A DNA stretch of 64,000 nt from positions 22,588 through 86,587 of the forward strand of contig NZ_RZOY02000018.1 in assembly GCF_004022705.2 (NCBI RefSeq), read 5' to 3'. The stretch's first letter is position 1, and the number at the start of each line of letters is the position of its first letter. Both the position numbers and the translations under genes were made by a program. The notes under the pieces are model-generated. The model was given only the letters and a program-made list of their open reading frames with translations. It was not told the DNA's origin and searched no databases. Shown one piece after another: positions 51,238-59,412 of this stretch. Origin of the DNA: Mesorhizobium sp. M2D.F.Ca.ET.226.01.1.1 (lineage in GTDB: Bacteria; Pseudomonadota; Alphaproteobacteria; Rhizobiales; Rhizobiaceae).

Positions 51238-51807
51238 ATGGCGATGTTTAGAGAACTTCGGACAAGACTGGGTTTGCGAAAACCGTACCCTGGCAGGCAT
51301 GTCACTATAGGTCGGAAGACCTACGGCGTGGACTTCGGAAACATTTTCCAGGCGACCGCTGAGGCACCGGTCAGCATTGGAAATTATTGCTCGATCGCTG
51401 CTGGCGTACTTTTTATCGCTGCCGGCGAGCACCCGATGTCTTTGGTGTCCAGCTACCCTTTTCCAGATTCTGACCGGTTCGGACCACCTACACGGGACAT
51501 CGCAAAGGGGCCGATCACTGTAGGCAATGACGTATGGATCGGTTCGCGCGCGATTATCTTGTCAGGCGTAAAGGTAGGTGACGGCGCAGTCGTTGGCGCC
51601 GGCGCCGTGGTTTCCAAGAATGTCGAGCCGTATGCCGTGATCGCAGGCAACCCTGCTAAGGTGATACGGCATAGATTTGAGCCAAAAGTGATAGAAGGAC
51701 TTCTGGCCATCCGCTGGTGGGACTGGAGCGACGATCAAATCGAGGCGGCGATGCCTGATTTCCACGCCTCTGTCACGGAATTCGTCTCGAAGTATCGGGC
51801 GGCATAA
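51238..51807 (+). CDS. CatB-related O-acetyltransferase (left-handed beta helix)
   Basis: 189 aa; ATG at 51238 or 51244. Hexapeptide repeats are clear: VSIGNYCSIAAGVLFIAAGE, ITVGNDVWIGSRAIILSGVK, VGDGAVVGAGAVVSKNVEPY, then AVIAGNPAKVIRHRF. The active-site His lies in AGEHPMS. This is the xenobiotic/CatB-like acetyltransferase group, whose members often O-acetylate sugars of surface polysaccharides. Rare codons such as AGA, ATA and TTA are frequent compared with core genes in the window. It is followed by a strong terminator. Confidence 0.9.
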   Translation: MAMFRELRTRLGLRKPYPGRHVTIGRKTYGVDFGNIFQATAEAPVSIGNYCSIAAGVLFIAAGEHPMSLVSSYPFPDSDRFGPPTRDIAKGPITVGNDVWIGSRAIILSGVKVGDGAVVGAGAVVSKNVEPYAVIAGNPAKVIRHRFEPKVIEGLLAIRWWDWSDDQIEAAMPDFHASVTEFVSKYRAA

Positions 51808-51845
51808 CCAATCGACAGCTCCAGGCGACAGCGGATAACCGCCAA

Positions 51846-51883
51846 GGATGGGTCCTGCATGATCGTGCAAGACCCATCCTTTT
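51846..51883 (+). terminator. Intrinsic terminator after the acetyltransferase gene
   Basis: Arms GGATGGGTC (51846-51854) and GACCCATCC (51871-51879), with an inner TGCA/TGCA pair, are followed by TTTT (51880-51883). It lies 39 bp past the stop, between two convergent genes. Confidence 0.9.
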
Positions 51884-51898
51884 AGGCTAGCGTCTGAA

Positions 51899-52237
51899 CT
51901 ACAGCCAGATATTGATCCAATAGCGCTCGCGCCAGCAGCGGCGGCGCCAGCTGCCGTGACGCCAGTAGCGGCGGCAGACATGTCTCCAGCCGCGCCGGCG
52001 GCGACGCCGGCGATGGCGCCAGCGCCAATCTCCGTAGTAGTGACGCCGGTGGGAGACCAGCTCCACTTCGGCCGGATCGTCGCCTTCGAAGACCGCGTTG
52101 TCCGGCTTGTCGAGTTCGTCCAGGATCCCGTTACCAGCGGGAACACCGGCCACCGCCTTGCCGGGTCCGGCCAGGCTCGCAAGTGCCGCCGCCCCCGCAA
52201 TGCCAAGTATTCCAGTCAGAAATAGCCGACGTTCCAT
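51899..52237 (-). CDS. Tat-type exported Arg/Trp/His-rich small protein
   Basis: 112 aa from ATG at 52237 (GGGAGG upstream). The N-terminus MERRLFLTGILGIAGAAALA is a twin-arginine signal (R-R-L-F-L) with cleavage expected near AVA at about 29. A short acidic segment (GILDELDKPDNAVFEGDDPA) is followed by about 50 residues dominated by Arg, Trp, His and Tyr, for example YYGDWRWRHRRRRRRRGWRH. Similar proteins in rhizobia are sometimes labelled protamine-like. No function is known; nucleic-acid or polyanion binding outside the cytoplasm is conceivable. Confidence 0.7.
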   Translation of the reverse strand: MERRLFLTGILGIAGAAALASLAGPGKAVAGVPAGNGILDELDKPDNAVFEGDDPAEVELVSHRRHYYGDWRWRHRRRRRRRGWRHVCRRYWRHGSWRRRCWRERYWINIWL

Positions 52238-52342
52238 CAAAAACCTCCCGAGCTGTTGAGCATCGGCGGCCCTTCCCTCACCCGCAACGGGCTTCAGCGA
52301 GCGACCGATCGGCTTGAACGTACAAGTAGCATTCTCGTTCCA

Positions 52343-53344
52343 TTATCCCACTTCGCGCAAAATGAAGTCATGCAGCATTTTCGCGGCCGGCGAGAGCACG
52401 CGATTCTTGACCGTGATCAGGCTGTAAGGCCGGACCTCGATGTCGAACTCGGTCTGCACGACATCGATGGCGCCGGCCAGGCCATCGCCGCCTTGAATGA
52501 ACTTGGCGACCTGGATCGACACCGGCGCGATGGCGTCGGACTGCGCCACCATCACCAAGGTGAGGAGCAGCGAAGAGGTGTTTAGGATGCGGTCGGGCAG
52601 CGCGATGTCACGGTTGAGAAAGTTGCTTTCCATCGCCTGGCGCAGCGGCGAGCCGCCGGACTGGAAAACCCAGTCATAGCTCGCCGTCTGCTCCAGCCGC
52701 ACCGTCTTGCCGCTCGCCAGCGGATGGCCGCGGCGCACGATGAGGCAGGCTTTCTCGACGCCGATGACGCGCGATTCGAAGAGCCGCGGATTGAGGTCGT
52801 CGGGGATGCGGGCGATGATGAAGTCGTGGCGCGACGCGATCAACTCGCGGGCGAGCACGTTCGAGGTTTCGACCTGCATGGTGATCTCGATGCGCGGATA
52901 GATGCGGCGTATCTCGCGAATCGCCGGCACCGCGAGCTCGATTGCCGGCGCTGTCACCGCGCCAAGGAACACCGACCCGCCCTTGCCTGCCTTGAGCTCA
53001 GAAATCTCACGATCGGCCTCCCGCATCTCGAGCAGGATCGAGCGGGCGCGGCGGGCGAGCGCCTGGCCGTAAGGAGTCAGCGTCACGCCACGCGGCAGCC
53101 GCTCGCACAACCTAACGTCGAGCACCGCCTCCATCTCGGCGATCATGCGCGATGCGGCCGGCTGCGAGATGTTCATGACCTGGGCGGCGGCGCTCACCCG
53201 TCCGTGATCGTCTAGAGCGGCGATCATGCGCATGTGGCGGAGGCTCAGGCCGCTGCGCAGCAGCGTCTCGCCATCTCCCGGCAATTTCTCGTAACCCACT
53301 GCAATCGCATCAGGATCGCGCAATGCCGCCATCGATCGAAGCAT
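52343..53344 (-). CDS. gbpR: LysR-family regulator of chvE/ggu (GbpR)
   Basis: 333 aa from ATG at 53344 (GGTGGAG upstream). The LysR helix-turn-helix is around residues 33-90: LSLRHMRMIAALDDHGRVSA, then AAQVMNISQPAASRMIAEME. The remainder is an effector-binding domain with VFLGAVTAPAIELAVPAIRE. In Agrobacterium and Azospirillum the divergent LysR gene gbpR controls chvE; the order gbpR / chvE-gguABC here is the same. It senses aldoses in that model. A palindrome at 53412-53429 lies between the two genes. Confidence 0.9.
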   Translation of the reverse strand: MLRSMAALRDPDAIAVGYEKLPGDGETLLRSGLSLRHMRMIAALDDHGRVSAAAQVMNISQPAASRMIAEMEAVLDVRLCERLPRGVTLTPYGQALARRARSILLEMREADREISELKAGKGGSVFLGAVTAPAIELAVPAIREIRRIYPRIEITMQVETSNVLARELIASRHDFIIARIPDDLNPRLFESRVIGVEKACLIVRRGHPLASGKTVRLEQTASYDWVFQSGGSPLRQAMESNFLNRDIALPDRILNTSSLLLTLVMVAQSDAIAPVSIQVAKFIQGGDGLAGAIDVVQTEFDIEVRPYSLITVKNRVLSPAAKMLHDFILREVG

Positions 53345-53411
53345 CTCCACCAGGTTTCTGTCTGCCGTTTAAGCCATACCAGTTTCGATATAGCAACCAG
53401 CAAAGATCGCA

Positions 53412-53429
53412 TTTGACAGTTATGTCAAA
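53412..53429. promoter_or_regulatory. Palindrome between gbpR and chvE (candidate GbpR site)
   Basis: TTTGACA (53412-53418) and TGTCAAA (53423-53429) form a perfect 7-bp dyad with a GTTA spacer, within the 279-bp divergent intergenic region. It is closer to gbpR (68 bp) than to chvE (195 bp). An interrupted dyad of this size suits a LysR tetramer site. Confidence 0.6.
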
Positions 53430-53623
53430 GGGACCCACCCTTCGCGCGTTCCGAGGCGTAGGGGTCGGTAACGAGCGAATTCGTATCGATTGAAACTGCG
53501 TCGCGGGGCCGATTGGGAGGATACCGGAGATCGATAAAGCCGACAGAGGCGCGCCAGCGCATCTGTTCGGCTGCGCGGCCCGCGAAGCCCCGAGGTCGCG
53601 ACCATCAACCAGGGAGAGTAATC

Positions 53624-54694
53624 GTGAAGATCATCAAGACGCTGGCCGCCGTGGCGGCCCTTGGCATTGCCGCCATGAGCTATTCGGCGCATGCGGCCGA
53701 CAAGGGCCTCATCGGTGTGCTGATGCCGACCAAGACCTCGCAGCGCTGGATCAACGACGGCGATGCCGTCAAGTCCCAGCTCGAGAAGCTCGGCTACACC
53801 GTCGACCTGCAATACGCGCAGGACGACATCCCGAACCAGCTCAGCCAGCTGGAAAATGAAATCACCAAGGGCCCGAAGGCGCTGATCATCGCCTCGATCG
53901 ACGGCACCACCATGGCCGACGCGCTGCAGAAGGCCAATGATGCCGGCGTCGTCGTCGTCGCCTATGACCGCCTGATCAAGAAGACCCCCAATGTCGACTA
54001 CTACACCACCTTCGACAATTTCGGCGTCGGCGTGATCCAGGCGAACTCGCTGGTCAAGGGCCTCAAGGAGCGCTTCCCGAACACCAAGCCGTGGAACGTC
54101 GAGCTGTTCGGCGGCTCGCCGGACGACAACAACGCTTTCTTCTTCTACAACGGCGCGATGTCGGTCCTGCAGCCGCTGATCGATGACGGCTCGATCAAGA
54201 TCAAGTCCGGCCAGATGGGCATGGACAAAGTCGGCACGCTGCGCTGGCTCGCGGCCACCGCCCAGGCACGCATGGACAACCTGCTTTCGGCCAACTACTC
54301 GGACGGCAGCCGCGTCGACGGCGTTCTGTCGCCCTATGACGGCCTGTCGCGCGGCATCACCGCCTCGCTTCGCGCCGTCGGCTACGGCACGGACGCTCAG
54401 CCCTGGCCGATCGTGACCGGTCAGGATGCCGAGACCGCTTCAGTCAAGCTGATCATCTCGGGCGAGCAGTATTCGACGGTGTTCAAGGACACTCGCGAGC
54501 TGGCCAAGTCGACCGTGGAGCTGGTCGACAAGGTCCTCTCAGGCGGCAAGCCTGAGGGCCTCGACACCAAGACCTACAACAACGACGTCAAGGTCGTTCC
54601 CTCGATCCTGCTGACGCCGGTTGAGGTCGACAAGTCGAACTACCAGAAACTGGTCGTCGACTCCGGCTACATCAAGGCCGAAGAGCTGAAGTAA
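53624..54694 (+). CDS. chvE: Multiple-sugar-binding periplasmic protein ChvE
   Basis: 356 aa. The GTG at 53624 is the start, with AGGGAGAG upstream, and opens a Sec signal (VKIIKTLAAVAALGIAAMSY, cleavage after AHA). The mature part is the ChvE/GbpA type: GVLMPTKTSQRWINDGDAVK, VDLQYAQDDIPNQLSQLENE, VVAYDRLIKKTPNVDYYTTF and GGSPDDNNAFFFYNGAMSVL. It binds galactose, arabinose, glucose and related sugars for GguAB and, in Agrobacterium, also signals to VirA and chemotaxis. No vir genes are in the window. Confidence 0.95.
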   Translation: MKIIKTLAAVAALGIAAMSYSAHAADKGLIGVLMPTKTSQRWINDGDAVKSQLEKLGYTVDLQYAQDDIPNQLSQLENEITKGPKALIIASIDGTTMADALQKANDAGVVVVAYDRLIKKTPNVDYYTTFDNFGVGVIQANSLVKGLKERFPNTKPWNVELFGGSPDDNNAFFFYNGAMSVLQPLIDDGSIKIKSGQMGMDKVGTLRWLAATAQARMDNLLSANYSDGSRVDGVLSPYDGLSRGITASLRAVGYGTDAQPWPIVTGQDAETASVKLIISGEQYSTVFKDTRELAKSTVELVDKVLSGGKPEGLDTKTYNNDVKVVPSILLTPVEVDKSNYQKLVVDSGYIKAEELK

Positions 54695-54710
54695 TCCGGC
54701 TTGAAAACGA

Positions 54711-54739
54711 GGGGTCCTGCCCGACGCAGGGCCCCTTTT
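54711..54739 (+). terminator. Terminator/attenuator between chvE and gguA
   Basis: GGGGTCCTGC (54711-54720) and GCAGGGCCCC (54726-54735) pair over 10 bp with one T.G wobble, followed by TTTT. It lies 17 bp past chvE and would limit read-through into gguAB, giving excess binding protein. Confidence 0.88.
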
Positions 54740-54882
54740 CGTTCACAAGTGACGCCGGTATTGTTTTTTGCCGGCTCTGCAGCGCCATGCGCCGTCGCGG
54801 CGCGGACCAGACTGCAGTATGATAATTTCGCGCATGACACTTTCGAGAACCGGAAGGCCTGCGCCAGGGAGCGGAATTCCTG

Positions 54883-56418
54883 ATGACCTCGACGATTTTG
54901 GAGATGCGCGACATCACCAAGACGTTCCCCGGCGTGAAGGCGCTGTCGAACGTCAACCTCAGCGTCGAGGAAGGCGAGATCCACGCCATCGTGGGCGAGA
55001 ACGGCGCCGGCAAGTCGACGCTGATGAAGGTGCTGTCGGGCGTCTATCCGTCCGGCACCTATGAAGGCCAGATCGTCTTTCGCGGCCAGGAATGCCATTT
55101 CAAGGGCATCCATGACAGCGAGCATATCGGCATCGTCATCATCCACCAGGAGCTTGCCCTGGTGCCGATGCTGTCGATTGCGGAAAACATCTTCCTCGGC
55201 AATGAGCACGCCACCTATGGCGTCATCGACTGGAACGCCAACGAGAAGCGCACCAAGGGCCTGCTCGACAAGGTCGGCCTGAAGGAAGATCCCAAGACGC
55301 TGATCACCAATATCGGCGTCGGCAAGCAGCAGCTGGTCGAGATCGCCAAGGCGCTGAGCAAGGAAGTGAAGCTTCTGATCCTCGACGAGCCGACCGCGTC
55401 GCTCTCGGAAAAGGACAGCCAGGCGCTGCTCGACCTTCTGCTCGAGTTCAAGCGCCAGGGCATGACTTCGATCCTGATCTCGCACAAGCTCAACGAAGTG
55501 AACCGGGTCGCCGACAAGGTGACGGTGATCCGCGACGGGCGCACCATCGAGACCTTGCCCAGGAAAGACATCTCGGAGGACCGCATCATCACCTCGATGG
55601 TCGGCCGCTCGCTCGACGACCGCTATCCGCCGCGCGAACCGCAGATCGGCGAGGTCATCTTGGAGGTCAAGGACTGGTCGGTCTACCATCCTATCCATGC
55701 CGAGCGGCAGGTGATCAAGAACGTCAGCCTCAATGTGCGCAAGGGCGAGGTGGTGGGCATCGCCGGGCTGATGGGCGCCGGCCGCACCGAATTCGCGATG
55801 AGCCTGTTCGGCCGCTCCTATGGCCGGCACATCACCGGCGAGGTTCTGCTCAGGGGCAAGCCGCTCGACCTCTCATCGGTGAGCAAGGCAGTGGAGAACC
55901 GGATTGCCTATGTCACCGAGGACCGCAAGACGTACGGCCTCAACCTCATCGACCACATCAAGCACAATGTGACTTTGGCCAACCTTTCCGGGGTTTCCAG
56001 CCGCGGCGTCATCGACGACATGCGCGAGATGAGCGTCGCCAACGACTATCGCAAGAAGACCAACATCCGCGCCTCCAGCGTCTATCAGCTGACCGGCAAC
56101 CTCTCGGGCGGCAACCAGCAGAAGGTGGTGCTGTCGAAATGGCTGTTCGCCGATCCGGAAGTTCTGATCCTCGACGAGCCGACGCGCGGTATCGACGTCG
56201 GCGCCAAATACGAAATCTATACGATCATCGCCCGCCTCGCCGCCGAGGGCAAAGCGATCATCGTCATCTCGTCGGAAATGCCTGAACTGCTCGGCATCAC
56301 CGACCGCATCTATGTCATGAACGAAGGGCGTATCGTCGGCGAAATGGCAGCAAGCGACGCCAGCCAGGAAAAAATCATGCGCGCCATCGTTCGCGGAGAA
56401 GGAAAAAAAGCATCATGA
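54883..56418 (+). CDS. gguA: Sugar ABC transporter ATPase GguA
   Basis: 511 aa, two ATPase domains. Domain 1 has Walker A GENGAGKST, the IGVGKQQLVEIAKAL signature and Walker B LLILDEPTASL. Domain 2 has a degenerate Walker A, GLMGAGRTEFAM, but intact LSGGNQQKVVLSKWL and LILDEPTRG. YVTEDRKTYGLNL is typical of the xylose/galactose subgroup (compare XylG, MmsA). Start after GGAGCGG. It drives GguB in uptake of sugars delivered by ChvE. Its stop overlaps gguB as ATGA. Confidence 0.94.
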   Translation: MTSTILEMRDITKTFPGVKALSNVNLSVEEGEIHAIVGENGAGKSTLMKVLSGVYPSGTYEGQIVFRGQECHFKGIHDSEHIGIVIIHQELALVPMLSIAENIFLGNEHATYGVIDWNANEKRTKGLLDKVGLKEDPKTLITNIGVGKQQLVEIAKALSKEVKLLILDEPTASLSEKDSQALLDLLLEFKRQGMTSILISHKLNEVNRVADKVTVIRDGRTIETLPRKDISEDRIITSMVGRSLDDRYPPREPQIGEVILEVKDWSVYHPIHAERQVIKNVSLNVRKGEVVGIAGLMGAGRTEFAMSLFGRSYGRHITGEVLLRGKPLDLSSVSKAVENRIAYVTEDRKTYGLNLIDHIKHNVTLANLSGVSSRGVIDDMREMSVANDYRKKTNIRASSVYQLTGNLSGGNQQKVVLSKWLFADPEVLILDEPTRGIDVGAKYEIYTIIARLAAEGKAIIVISSEMPELLGITDRIYVMNEGRIVGEMAASDASQEKIMRAIVRGEGKKAS

Positions 56419-57707
56419 GCACAGAAAGCGCTCCTGCGCCGCAAAGCGGCACAGCCGAAGACGTCAAGCAAGGTCCGCGCATCGCCGTCTCGGCGTTGAC
56501 GACGAACTTGCGCGAATACGGCCTGATCATCGCGCTGATCGTCATCATGCTGTTCTTCCAGTACACGACGTCGGGAACGCTGTTCAAACCGGTGAACCTT
56601 TCCAACCTGGTGCAGCAGAACTCGTTCATCATCGTGATGGCGCTCGGTATGCTCCTGGTGATCGTCGCTGGCTATATCGACCTCAGCGTCGGGTCGGTCG
56701 CGGGCTTCATCGGCGCGCTGGCGGCGATGATGATGGTGATCTGGCCGCTCGGGATATTCTCGAATCCGCTGGTCGTCTCGATCGTCTGCCTCATCGTCGG
56801 CGCGCTGATCGGCGCCGCGCAAGGCTACTGGATCGCCTATCACCGGATACCGAGCTTCATCGTGACGCTGGCCGGCATGCTGATCTTCCGCGGCATCTGC
56901 CAGGCGCTGCTCGGCGGCGGCTCCTCGGTCGGCCCGCTTCCCGACAGCTTCAAGGCGCTGAGCTCGGGCTTCATCCCGGACGTCATCGGTCCGCTGACGC
57001 TGATCCCTCCGACGGTCAATGCCGCCGGCAAGACCATCGTCGGCAGCGGGCTCACGCTGCACATGACGACGATCGTGCTCGGCCTGATCGCGGTGCTCGC
57101 CTACGCCTATTTCGGCTTCAGGACGCGGCGCAAGCGCGAGGCGCATGGTTATGAGGCCGAGCCTTTTCCGCTGTTCGTCGTCAAGACGCTGGTCGGCAGC
57201 GCGCTGGCGCTGTTCCTGGTCTTCCAGTTCGCGAGCTACCGAGGCCTGCCGGTCGTGCTTCTGGTGATGGGTGTGCTCATCTCGCTGTTCGTCTTCGTCA
57301 CCAAGCGCATGACCATCGGCCGCCGCATCTATGCCATGGGCGGCAACGCCAAGGCCGCGCAGCTGTCGGGCATCAACACCGAAAGGCTGACGCTGCTCGT
57401 CTTCATCAACATGGGCGTGCTTTCGGCGCTCGGCGGCCTGATCATCGCGGCGCGCCTTGGCCAGGCCGTGCCGGCGGCGGGCCTCGGCTCAGAGCTCGAC
57501 GTCATCGCGGCCGTCTTCATCGGTGGCGCCTCGGCAATGGGCGGCGTCGGACAAGTGATCGGCGCCGTTGTCGGCGGCTTCATCATGGGCGTGATGAACA
57601 ACGGCATGTCGATCATGGGCGTCAATGTCGATTGGCAGCAGGTGGTCAAGGGCCTGGTGCTGCTCGGCGCCGTCATCTTCGACGTCTACAACAAGAACAA
57701 GGCTTAA
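56415..57707 (+). CDS. gguB: Sugar ABC transporter permease GguB
   Basis: 430 aa, longer than most RbsC-type permeases, as in XylH/GguB. About 12 hydrophobic segments, including YGLIIALIVIMLFFQYTTSG and VMALGMLLVIVAGYIDLSVG. The coupling region is GRRIYAMGGNAKAAQLSGIN (about residues 303-322), followed by GGASAMGGVGQVIGAVVGGF. A cytoplasmic loop with FRTRRKREAHGYEAEPFPLF interrupts the two halves. It is translated from the ATGA overlap with gguA. Confidence 0.94.
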   Translation: MSTESAPAPQSGTAEDVKQGPRIAVSALTTNLREYGLIIALIVIMLFFQYTTSGTLFKPVNLSNLVQQNSFIIVMALGMLLVIVAGYIDLSVGSVAGFIGALAAMMMVIWPLGIFSNPLVVSIVCLIVGALIGAAQGYWIAYHRIPSFIVTLAGMLIFRGICQALLGGGSSVGPLPDSFKALSSGFIPDVIGPLTLIPPTVNAAGKTIVGSGLTLHMTTIVLGLIAVLAYAYFGFRTRRKREAHGYEAEPFPLFVVKTLVGSALALFLVFQFASYRGLPVVLLVMGVLISLFVFVTKRMTIGRRIYAMGGNAKAAQLSGINTERLTLLVFINMGVLSALGGLIIAARLGQAVPAAGLGSELDVIAAVFIGGASAMGGVGQVIGAVVGGFIMGVMNNGMSIMGVNVDWQQVVKGLVLLGAVIFDVYNKNKA

Positions 57708-57910
57708 GGGCCGGAACAAAGTTCAGGAGGCATACGGGTTCTAGATCGCGAAACTGCCGGCAACCCGTCGGCGCCAAGAAGTCCCACGCAGGGACCAGGC
57801 TCGCGAGCGCAATCCGGACGAAGGATTTCAACCGTGGCGCGGATTGCTTCGCGCTGCGCCGGTAAGGGTTTGCCCGCGGGCAGCCAGGCAAGATGAGAGA
57901 GGATTCAAAC

Positions 57911-58906
57911 ATGCTGATCTCCCAAATCCTCGACGACGCCGAGACGATCCGCGTCGTCGCTCGCAACGGCGGCGGCAAGACCAGGATCATCAACAGCGCG
58001 CGCAGCGTCTATTCGCTGGCGATGGAGGCCGCGCGGACAGGCACAGGTCTCGAAGCGCTGATCGAACGCAAGGGCTATGGCGAGACCGTCGATCTCGATG
58101 CGGCCTACAAGAGGGGCCGGCTGGTGTCGCCAATCAACCATCCGGATCCCGCGCATCTGCATCTCACCGGCACCGGCCTGACGCATCTCGGCTCCGCGGC
58201 GACGCGCGATTCCATGCACAAGAAGCTCAGCGAGGGTGGCGAGGAGGAACTCACTGATTCCATGAAGATGTTCCGCATGGGTCTCGAAGGCGGCAAGCCG
58301 GCCAAGGGCCAGGTCGGCGTCCAGCCGGAATGGTTCTACAAGGGCAACGGCACGATGGCGGTGGCGCCAGGCGCGCCGCTGATGTCGCCGGCCTTCGCGC
58401 AGGACGGCGGTGAGGAGCCGGAGATCGCCGGCATCTATGTGATCGGCGATGACGGCGCGCCGTTCCGCGTCGGCTTCACGCTGTCGAACGAGTTTTCCGA
58501 TCACGTTACGGAGCGGGTGAACTATCTGTTCCTCGCCCATTCCAAGCTGCGCAATGCTTCCTTCGGTCCCGAAATCCTGATCGGCGACCTGCCGGCCGAC
58601 ATCCGCGGCGCGTCACGCATCTGGCGCGATGGCAAGCTCTTGTGGGAGAAGCCGTTCCTGTCGGGCGAAGCGAACATGTCGCACACCATCGCCAATCTCG
58701 AGCATCATCACTTCAAATATTCGGCCTTCCGCCAGCCGGGCGACGTTCACGTGCATATGTTCGGCACCGCGACACTGTCCTTCGCCGACGGCATCAGGAC
58801 CGAGGCCGGCGATACGTTCGAGATCGAGGCGCAGGATTTCGGCCTGCCGCTGCGCAATCCGCTGGAGATCGAAAAGCCGGTGAAGGTGGCGGTGAAGGCG
58901 CTGTGA
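57911..58906 (+). CDS. gguC: GguC / AraD1-family protein (FAH fold)
   Basis: 331 aa from ATG at 57911, 9 bases after AGAGGA; the ATG at 57893 lies in front of that site. The C-terminal FAH-type domain has IYVIGDDGAPFRVGFTLSNE, then FSDHVTERVNYLFLAHSKLR, and HHHFKYSAFRQPGDVHVHMF near the end. GguC follows gguAB in Agrobacterium and relatives; its exact reaction is unsettled, with sugar-acid (keto-deoxy-arabonate type) catabolism proposed from the AraD1 relationship. The 203-bp gap after gguB has no clear terminator. Confidence 0.9.
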   Translation: MLISQILDDAETIRVVARNGGGKTRIINSARSVYSLAMEAARTGTGLEALIERKGYGETVDLDAAYKRGRLVSPINHPDPAHLHLTGTGLTHLGSAATRDSMHKKLSEGGEEELTDSMKMFRMGLEGGKPAKGQVGVQPEWFYKGNGTMAVAPGAPLMSPAFAQDGGEEPEIAGIYVIGDDGAPFRVGFTLSNEFSDHVTERVNYLFLAHSKLRNASFGPEILIGDLPADIRGASRIWRDGKLLWEKPFLSGEANMSHTIANLEHHHFKYSAFRQPGDVHVHMFGTATLSFADGIRTEAGDTFEIEAQDFGLPLRNPLEIEKPVKVAVKAL

Positions 58907-58933
58907 GATAGCGCCAAGGGCCCGGGAGACGGT

Positions 58934-59059
58934 ATGGACCGGAAGCGGATCGGCACGGTGTTGATGGGCCTAATGCTTGCCCTCGCCTGCACGTCCTCCA
59001 CGGCTCACAGCGCCCCAAAATGCAGCCCGAAGTCCTACAGCCAGGCCGGTCCGCGATGA
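58934..59059 (+). CDS. Short secreted-peptide ORF, or 5' end of a frameshifted gene
   Basis: 41 codons from the ATG at 58934, with GGGAGAC just upstream. It encodes a clear signal peptide, MDRKRIGTVLMGLMLALACT with a probable SPase site after STAHS, then a 15-residue tail with one Cys. Its TGA overlaps an ATG in another frame that opens the 109-aa ORF at 59056. The short length and the good start signals suggest a signal peptide separated from its mature domain by a frameshift. Confidence 0.4.
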   Translation: MDRKRIGTVLMGLMLALACTSSTAHSAPKCSPKSYSQAGPR

Positions 59060-59385
59060 CGAGCCGGCTTCTCGCCGCCGGTTACTCCAAACCGCAAGTG
59101 GGCTTTCTGATGCGCAATACGGATCGTATGACGTCCGCGCTGCGCGCTGAAAGGTTGAACGACAAGGCCAAGGCCTGCGGCATCGACTCCGCGCGAGCCT
59201 ATGTTCTCGGATGCCTCGACAAGCAGCTGTTTCCAGCAGGGGCGGGCTCGAACTCTCCGCTCGATGAGATGAAGCAGACCTCAGGATTTTGGGGCAGAAA
59301 GCGCCTGACTGTGCGCGAACTGCTCTACATCGGCCATTTTCACGCCTGCCTGGGCGCGGCGAAAGAATTTCTGTTTCGCGGCTGA
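59056..59385 (+). CDS. Small protein of unknown function, coupled to or split from 58934-59059
   Basis: 109 aa from ATG at 59056 (ATGA overlap with the preceding ORF); a longer frame begins at 59020. The sequence has three Cys (AKACGIDS, VLGCLDKQ, FHACLGA), a helix SRLLAAGYSKPQVGFLMRNT and a basic middle. Cys content and lack of its own signal suggest it may be the mature part of the secreted protein whose signal lies upstream in another frame. I recognise no family. Confidence 0.5.
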   Translation: MTSRLLAAGYSKPQVGFLMRNTDRMTSALRAERLNDKAKACGIDSARAYVLGCLDKQLFPAGAGSNSPLDEMKQTSGFWGRKRLTVRELLYIGHFHACLGAAKEFLFRG

Positions 59386-59412
59386 CCTGCGACACCCAAA
59401 ATTGAGTCGCGA

